DNA of 64,000 nt from assembly GCA_933207985.1 (NCBI GenBank), contig OW240914.1:133582490-133646489 (forward strand), given 5' to 3'. The position numbers were made by a program, and so were the translations under genes. Source of the stretch: Pelobates cultripes. Lineage: Eukaryota; Chordata; Amphibia; Anura; Pelobatidae. Shown one piece after another: positions 57,514-64,000 of the stretch; position 1 is the stretch's first letter; each line of letters starts with the position of its first letter. The notes below the pieces were generated by a model that searched no databases, had not been told where the DNA came from, and saw only the letters and a program-made list of their open reading frames with translations.

Positions 57514-58407
57514 TCTCCAGCCCAAGCTGACTGTAAGTAAGAGAGAGAGATAGTGTGTGTCTGTGTTGATTGTCTGCCTGTGACTGTGTGTGTCTGTGTG
57601 TGATTGACTGTCTGCCTGTGACTGTGTGTGTGTGACAGTCTTCCTGTGACTTTGTGTATATCTGTAACTGTGTGTGTGACTGTCTGCCTGTGACTGTGTG
57701 TGATTGTCTGCCCATGACTCAGTGTGTGAGTGCCTGCCTGTGACTGTCTGTGTGTGACAGTGTCAGTGAGTGAGTGAGTGTGTGTGTGACTATCTGCATG
57801 TAACTATGTGTGTGTGACTGTCTGCCTGTGATTGGGGGATGCTGCCTGTAACTGTGTATGTGACTATCTGCCTGTGACTGTGTGTTTGTGACTATCTGCC
57901 TGTAATTGTATATGTGACTGTTTGTAACTGTTTGTGTGACTGTCTGCCTGTAACTGTGTGTGTGGCTGTGTGCGAGTGATTCTGAAGACTGTTGCTAATA
58001 TTGTCTATTGTAAGGGCTGAGCAGGGGCTTTAGAGGGAGAGGCAGTTTTTACTAAACTAGAAATTGTTGGTAATTGACCAGGGAATTGCACATTTTTGAT
58101 GAAAAGAGACAAGTTAGAAAAATTATCAGTTATTTCAGTTTTACTCCTGCAGTTTTAAATTTGAAAAATAATATAGACCCATACTACATGCCATAGGGTA
58201 TTAAAACCTCTAGAACCATACACTGTAGTCCAGGAGTGCTAAAGAAGAATAGAAAAAGTGAAAAGGCCTTAAAAGGTTTAATCCAAGCACCATGACCACT
58301 TCATTGATTTGAAGTGCTCATGGTGCTTGATGACATTTCTCTGTAGGGAGTGATCACCGCCATCTTGTTAAAACTCATGGACAAGCAAACTGGTAAAAGC
58401 CAACTGT
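57514..58407. repeat. Block Y2, second copy of the filler
   Basis: Near identical to 52094-53028 but with a shorter TG minisatellite. Both flanks differ from those of Y1, which defines the unit. It follows a TTAA-type repeat end, so this may be the original context. Confidence 0.9.
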
Positions 58408-59405
58408 TTGCACTGGCTGCCTGAGCAAAGGTCAGTTCGACACGTGCCTTCTGATAATATTATTGTGGACTCCTGCACAAAACACCTGTATTTAGAGCAA
58501 TCCAAGGGACAGGAACCTCTCATGGTCAATTCAAGTGCCTCTTCAATAACATTTGGGAGAACAGAGGATGTCTAAACAATCCTGCAACAAATTACATTCT
58601 GGCCTAAATACAAAATAACCTTCTCTACATCTCTCTAACCACTAAAAATACCGTAAATAAGCATACTGACTTTCTGCAATTGAGTCACAAGTATTTATAC
58701 TTTAATTTGGCAGTGCACATCTCAGAAATTATGAGGTGTGCACTGCCAAATTAAAGTGTGTTATTTTTATTCAAGAGATAAGAGTAGAATAATGAAAAGG
58801 GAAAAAAAGAGATTGAACCATCAGTGGAAAATAGGCTATGGAGACACAGTAAATAGCTTGGAAAAGAGAAGGGGAGAGCAGAATTGTTTGAGAACAATGG
58901 GAAAACATGGTAGAAAAAAATCAATGAAAGGGGATGAGAGACAATAAAAGAGTTTTAGATACTCTGGACATGTTTAATAAATCTAGATGCATAAAATAGT
59001 AAGGTTTGAGACAGTAAGTCTATAGTAAATCTAAATGTAATATATTGTGTGGTTATAGATAGACTACAAGAAATCAAGATATGTAAAATGTCAGAATCAA
59101 AGGCAAGCTGTAAAAATTATCCAGATGGCTAACAGAATAATTATAGGCAGACTGTGTAATACATCCACCAATGTTATATAGTAGTTTATAGGTATAATCA
59201 ATAAATCCATACCTTAAGTATACAATGTTGCTCTTGCCTGATCTGCCATTACTACAAACATTTGACATCAATATAGGCATATAGAATGTTCTTTTCTTGT
59301 TTATACTATTAAAACATTGCACCTTTTCAGCACCATCAATACTCGAAGTAGTGTGACAGAATTTCTAAAGTTTACTCCACTCCTATTGATATGATCACTT
59401 ATTTG
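58408..59405. other. No gene; one short hairpin
   Basis: An inverted pair around 58700-58760 (TACTTTAATTTGGCAGTGCAC with GTGCACTGCCAAATTAAAG) flanks a short loop. Otherwise AT-rich and featureless. Confidence 0.45.
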
Positions 59406-59413
59406 CTGGGTAC

Positions 59414-59743
59414 CAGGACCGACTAGCTATGAACCAAAACAGGCAAATGCCTAGTGGGACACAATGGTCATAGGCCAAGGGTAACAGGGGAGAGACATTG
59501 GGGGCTCTACAACCAGGGGGATAGCCTGGCCACCCTAATGACAGAAGCAGAAGAGAGCAAGAGAACTACTCCTTCTAGTATATGAGAGCATTGCCATGGG
59601 TTAGCACAACAGCTCTCTGATATATACCTAGACATCACCTTGAAGGAGAAATCTGCACCCGCTGGGAGTACAGACTGTGAATGTCTACCAGGGATCAGGA
59701 TTCCCCCCTCCCTCAGCTGAGATTTTGTTCCAGTCCGCCCCTG
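59414..59743. mobile_element. hAT-type short element
   Basis: Ends CAGGACCGACTAGC and, in reverse complement, CAGGGGCGGACTGG. Flanks CTGGGTAC (59406-59413) and CTGGATAC (59744-59751) form an 8-bp duplication with one mismatch. 330 bp, non-coding. Confidence 0.75.
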
Positions 59744-59796
59744 CTGGATACCATTGAGATCACTCAGAATCCCCTTTATGCCTTGTCACACTAGGT

Positions 59797-59932
59797 CATG
59801 GATAGGCAACCTTGGGCACTCCAGATGTTGTGGACTACATCACCCATAATGCTCTTACACCCATAATGCTGACAAAGCATCATGGGAGGTGTAGTCCAAA
59901 ACATCTGGAGTGCTGATGGTTGCCTATGCCTG
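59797..59932. mobile_element. hAT-type hairpin element with perfect 8-bp duplication
   Basis: Inverted arms CATGGATAGGCAACCTTGGG and CGGTTGCCTATGCCTG-like sequence, with CACTCCAGATGTTGTGGACT and its partner. Flanks CACTAGGT (59789-59796) and CACTAGGT (59933-59940) are identical. Related in layout to 13460-13596. Confidence 0.9.
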
Positions 59933-59940
59933 CACTAGGT

Positions 59941-60520
59941 GATCTGGCACTGGTTTCTTCTCCATATCTCCACAGCAAAGAGAGAAAAACAAGTGTATTT
60001 TCGCAAGGTATAGTAAGTTTCAGTATACCTTATTATATTTTGAGGAGCGTAAAATGTGTTCCATTTACTTGGGTTCAAGACTCCAGAATGTATTTTAAAA
60101 CTTGTGAAACCTAAATGTAACCCTTAAATATTTAACTTTTTTTATAACAGATTAATAAATGTTTTAGAGTTATTGGTTTGGCCATAGTTATATAATCGAA
60201 TGATGCTGCAAAATGTTGTGAAATTAGTTATTGTCAAATGATAAAGTCTAGATGCAATAATGTTTTACATGGAGAATATATTTTCCAATAATAGTTGGAT
60301 TTTTTACATATGACAATGTATCTCTGATATGCCTATCATTTATAATTCTATTAATAAACATACATATTTAAATGTATACATCTATAGTTAGAAATTGTGG
60401 TCATGTGAAATCCCAGCATCAGTTGAAGATCACCGACCTTTTAACTATATAGCTTCAGTTGGTTGATGTTTCCTCAGTACCATATTTAACCATCTGAAGT
60501 CATCATTAAAATCATTTAGT
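59941..60520. other. No feature recognised
   Basis: AT-rich DNA immediately before the LINE. Nothing supported. Confidence 0.4.
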
Positions 60521-60649
60521 TGGGGGGGCGTGGCTGACCACCGAGCAAGATGGCCGCATAAGGACTTGCTCTGGTACTGAGCTCTTATACATGAGCTTCT
60601 AAAGGCACAAACTAACACAGAAATAAGCAAGACAACGGCGCCAAAGGCG

Positions 60650-61550
60650 ATGGCTACCCACAGGACGAAAAAAACGAAAACGGCCTCACAGCCGGACGCC
60701 CAAGATGGCGACGGGGATTCAGACTCGAGCCTCCCTATGGCGGATAACACACAGACCGACCAAATCACGAAAAGCTTCCTGGAGCACGCACTGAACACTC
60801 TGTCCAACAAACTCCTGGCAACAAACGGCAGACGCCATGCGGAAGGAAATGCAGGAACTGGGAACCCGCACTTCCAAAATCGAAGACAAAATGGGGGATT
60901 TCGCTTCTGCCCACAACAACATGGTGGATCATGTCCAACACTTGGAGGAGAAGGTGGAACGCCTGGAGTCGCAAATGGCCGATACGGAAGATCGGGCACG
61001 GTGGAATAATATCCGGCTTCGAGGAGTCCCAGAGTCGGTGCAACCGGTAGACCTTCAGGCCTATGCACGAGGCCTAATGAGAGCTTACGCGCTGGACATA
61101 CTGACAGACATGATGCTAATCGACCGGATACATAGGATCCCAAAGCCTACTCACCTGCCAGACTCCACGCCACGAGACGTGTTGTTGCGGGCCCATTACT
61201 TTCATGTCAAGGAGCTGGTCCTCACGGCGAGCCTCAACCGCAACCACCCGCATGAAGACTTCCCCACAGTGAAGGTATTCAACGACCTCTCGGCAGCAAT
61301 GCTCAAAAAATGACGGGCATTCCAACAGGTGGCAGAAGCTTTACGGCAACATGGCACCAGATATCGATGGGGCTACCCGACTAAGATGCTGATTCAACGA
61401 GGAGGTGCCTTCAAACCCATCCACTCCCCGGAGGAAGGTGTTCGACTCTTAAAAGAATGGGGCATACCGCTTGGCCAGTCGGAGTCTGCTGCACAGCCGA
61501 TTAAGAAGACGGCACGGGAGTGGAGTGTTGTCCGCAAGAGACTTACTTAA
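60650..61550 (+). pseudogene. L1-type ORF1 protein (one frameshift, one stop)
   Basis: Frame 60650-61009 gives the start MATHRTKKTKTASQPDAQDG. A frameshift near 60815-60837 leads to frame 60837-61550. That frame has a coiled coil (LGTRTSKIEDKMG through LEEKVERLESQMADTEDRAR), the RRM-like domain start NNIRLRGVPE, RDVLLRAHYFHVKELVL, and the C-terminal domain ending in EGVRLLKEWGIPL. A TGA at 61311-61313 (AAAAAATGACGG) lies where an arginine is expected. L1 ORF1 proteins are trimeric RNA-binding chaperones that coat the element RNA. Apart from these two lesions it reads through. Confidence 0.85.
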
Positions 61551-62680
61551 TGGACACGATGGCATGGGTCGCAAGTATTGTCCGCACACAACACCACAAC
61601 CACACTGTCCTTCACCGCATTACACAACTCATATACACGCACCTGCTACAGATGCAGCTCTTATAGTCTCTTTATTCCACACACGTACATATCACCACAC
61701 TACATAAAGAAATTAAGCGGATGACCCGATTTGGGGACCGCAAGGCAGGGGGCCCTGTCTGCACATCGTGGACACTTTCCTAAATCCTGATCTAGAATGA
61801 ACTAGCTACAGCCTGGTGCACTCCAGGAGTGGACCCGCCACTTAACAATTTCAAGACGGTTATGTTGTTTTTTAGCACCACTGTCTAAACTTTGCATGTG
61901 TTATCAAGATGTCAGGGGCGCTGGGGGTTTAGAGATATGTTGCCCGGAATACTGTATGCACTGCTATATGTATAGAAACATGTCTAGGAGGATCCCATGG
62001 ACCCCAAAACGGCCCGTTACATGACATGACACAATATAGGAGACATCAGAGTAGACTAGAGAAACCCAGCCCAAGCGAGGTCTGCGGTTGCGCAAAGCGC
62101 AGGGGAGATCCAGCCCTCAATACAGTCCCTGTCATGGGATGATTCTATTACGCGGCCAACGAAGCAAGCTGGCACCGCCCCTATGCACGGCAGAGATCAG
62201 GTCGTGCATATCGGCCGTGGGCCGGGCAGAGGCCACTGTAGGTGACGACTGTGCACACGGCAGCAGCGACTCGCGTGGGCTAAGATGGATGTAGTCTCAC
62301 GTGGGGCGCTCTGGTTGGGCTGGGCGATGGGCTGCACGCCCGCTATACTGAAGTGAAAATAATAATAAATTTTTTTTTTTTTTAAAACAAACAAATTGTT
62401 ACTCTGGGAACGGATAGAACCCACATGCAATGCGCATTTCAGCCTTTTCTGACTGACCACAACTCACAGAGCTCAACAGCCACGTCACGGGAGAACCCAG
62501 GAACTCCCACCCCCGAGGTGTGGACCTACCGCACCAACTCCTCACTGGAGGAAACTTTGTTCACCATATCCAAGTTTGACTGTCCAAGTTACACCCCCTC
62601 CCCTACCCTACCCCACAGAAGAGAGGATTAAACGCTAGCCAGCCTACCCATTATAGCGCACACCACCATCTCATGCCACA
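61551..62680 (+). other. Inter-ORF region of the LINE
   Basis: About 1.1 kb without a supported frame; contains a poly-T stretch at 62371-62384. It is longer than the ORF1-ORF2 spacer of mammalian L1, so it may contain an insertion or the decayed start of ORF2. Confidence 0.5.
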
Positions 62681-64000
62681 GTGGAAGCAAACCCATATGA
62701 CACTATGTGCTTCAATTCAGCATCTCACCCTCCATCTATGTCCATAACAATACGATCTAACAACACTAGAGGGTTGAACCACCCCCATAAACGAAGCCTT
62801 CTATTAGAAGAGGCAAATAGGGACAAAATAGATATCTTATGCGTCCAAGAGACCCATTTTGTGACCAATAGAGTCCCTCAATTTGGACTACGGGACTACC
62901 CAACTCAATTCCACGCTACCCACTCCTCCAAATCCAAAGGGGTGTCTTTTCTGATACATCACACGCTGACGTTTGAATTGCTGAGCATACGCAAAGATGC
63001 ACAGGGGAGGTATATAGTACTACACTGCATAGTTAATAATTCTGAATATGTCCTGGTGGGGATATACGGCCCAAATACAAACCAAACACAATTTCTGAAG
63101 AGAGTAATGAACAAATTACCCACCCCCACGACGGGAAACATAATTATATGTGGAGATTTAAATCATGTGCTGAACTCCCACACGGATACGTCCCTCCCTA
63201 GCACCTCCCCACGACATTCCGCAACGAGGACACAGAGTAAAGCCCTACACAATCTACTGATAGAACACAACTTATATGACACCTGGCGCATGCTTCATCC
63301 CATGGAAAAAGAGTTCACTTACTACTCACAGGTACACAAGTTGTTCTCCAGAATAGACTATATATTGGTGTCAGGGCCACTGGCGTCCAGGATCACCCAT
63401 AGCCAGATTGGAGACATTGTGTGGTCGGACCACGCACCGATCACGGTGACCCTAAGCGACTCCTTTCCCCATAGAGGGCGGCCACCCTGGCGCCTAAACG
63501 ACTCACTTCTGCACGACACTACATTCCGGGCGCGACTGATACGGGATCTGGAACACTATTTCCAGACCAACAACACCCCGGACATATCCCCCGGCTCATT
63601 GTGGCAGGCCCACAAGCCGACTATACGAGGACTGTTGATAAGCAGAGCCGCCTACATCAAACGCACATCCAGTGAGGAATACATGACACTCCTTCGAAAA
63701 GTTAGGGATACCATAGCCGCACATGCACTACACCCAAACGCTGCTCACCTAAGCTTTATAGAATCCGCTACTAAAACGGCTGAACGACATTCATCTAGCC
63801 AAATCATCCTACGCTATGCAACGCTTAAAAATGAGACAATACTCCCAGGGTAACAAGGCAGGGAAAGTCATGGCAGCAATGCTAAGGAAAAAACAATCCC
63901 AATCTAAAATCCCTTACCTACACACTAACAGCGGGGCAAAACTGTATAACCCCCAAGACATCAACAATGAGATGGCAAAATTCTATCACACACTGTACAA
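62681..64000 (+). pseudogene. L1/Tx1-type ORF2: endonuclease and start of RT, cut by window end
   Basis: Frame 62681-63853. The apurinic-type endonuclease keeps its key residues: Asn28 in RSNNTRG, Glu57 in CVQETHF, Asp159 and Asn161 in CGDLNHVL, Asp226 in SRIDYILVS, and Asp250-His251 in WSDHAPI. From about residue 300 the linker to the reverse transcriptase begins (LLISRAAYIKR). A frameshift at about 63780-63840 ends this frame, and the protein continues in another frame (QGNKAGKVMAAML, KLYNPQDINNEMAKFYHTLY) to the window end. The protein nicks DNA and copies the element RNA at the nick. The first methionine may not be the true start. Confidence 0.85.

Larger units (their letters stand above)
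60521..64000 (+). mobile_element. L1/Tx1-type LINE, 5' part, continues past the window
   Basis: The abrupt switch from AT-rich DNA to GGGGGGGCGTGGCTGACC and CAAGATGGCCGC marks a 5' untranslated region. ORF1 (60650-61550) and ORF2 with an endonuclease (62681 onward) follow in the L1 order. Since the 5' region is present the copy is probably full length; the 3' end is outside. Low decay compared with the other LINEs here. Confidence 0.85.

Noticed and set aside
60445..61143. 232-codon minus-strand frame
   Set aside because: Antisense shadow of the L1-type ORF1.

Overview
The window looks like non-coding, transposon-saturated DNA from a vertebrate with a large genome, most likely a frog. The reasons are the mix of elements: CR1 LINEs with an esterase ORF1, an L1/Tx1-type LINE, a DIRS1-like element, a second tyrosine-recombinase element, a Tc1-like element with DD37E spacing, many short hAT and TTAA-target elements, and CA/TA microsatellites. 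The species call is inference. No intact host gene, tRNA or rRNA was recognised. The only stretch that looks like displaced host coding sequence is a short broken frame at 48308-48553.

Layout. 1-3.4 kb: repeat fragments, a CA minisatellite, and a TA-target non-autonomous transposon carrying a CR1 reverse transcriptase fragment. 4.7-6.9 kb: a TTAA-flanked palindrome-rich element (copy A). 7.7-10.7 kb: a minus-strand tyrosine-recombinase element with split direct repeats (A1...B1-A2-B2) but no visible reverse transcriptase. 11-20 kb: minisatellites, one hAT hairpin element and mostly featureless AT-rich DNA. 20.2-24.0 kb: a long CR1 copy with ORF1 (SGNH esterase), endonuclease and reverse transcriptase, broken by frameshifts. 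24.9-25.2 kb: a hAT foldback element with a perfect 8-bp target duplication. 26.3-27.3 kb: a decayed LINE of another CR1-like family. 27.3-31.9 kb: copy B of the TTAA element, with a Tc1-like element and a CGTATA-ended element nested inside it.

33.3-38.7 kb is a nest: an old minus-strand L1/Tx1-like reverse transcriptase is interrupted by a TA-target element, and nearby lie a complete non-autonomous LTR retrotransposon (34147-37484, 5-bp duplication ATAAT) and another CGTATA-ended element. 44.3-47.9 kb: a truncated DIRS1-like element split by a hAT element with an 8-bp duplication. 49.3-50.8 kb: a second TTAA-target family. 50.8-55.1 kb: a truncated, internally duplicated LTR element related to the one at 34 kb, with a 0.9-kb filler that recurs at 57.5 kb. 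59.4-59.9 kb: two short hAT elements. 60.5 kb to the end: an L1/Tx1-type LINE running off the window, with ORF1 and an endonuclease that keeps its catalytic residues.

The coding regions therefore serve element replication, and all those examined are damaged or cut off by the window edge. The most informative features are structural: target duplications, paired copies that act as empty-site references, and two unusual non-autonomous retroelements.
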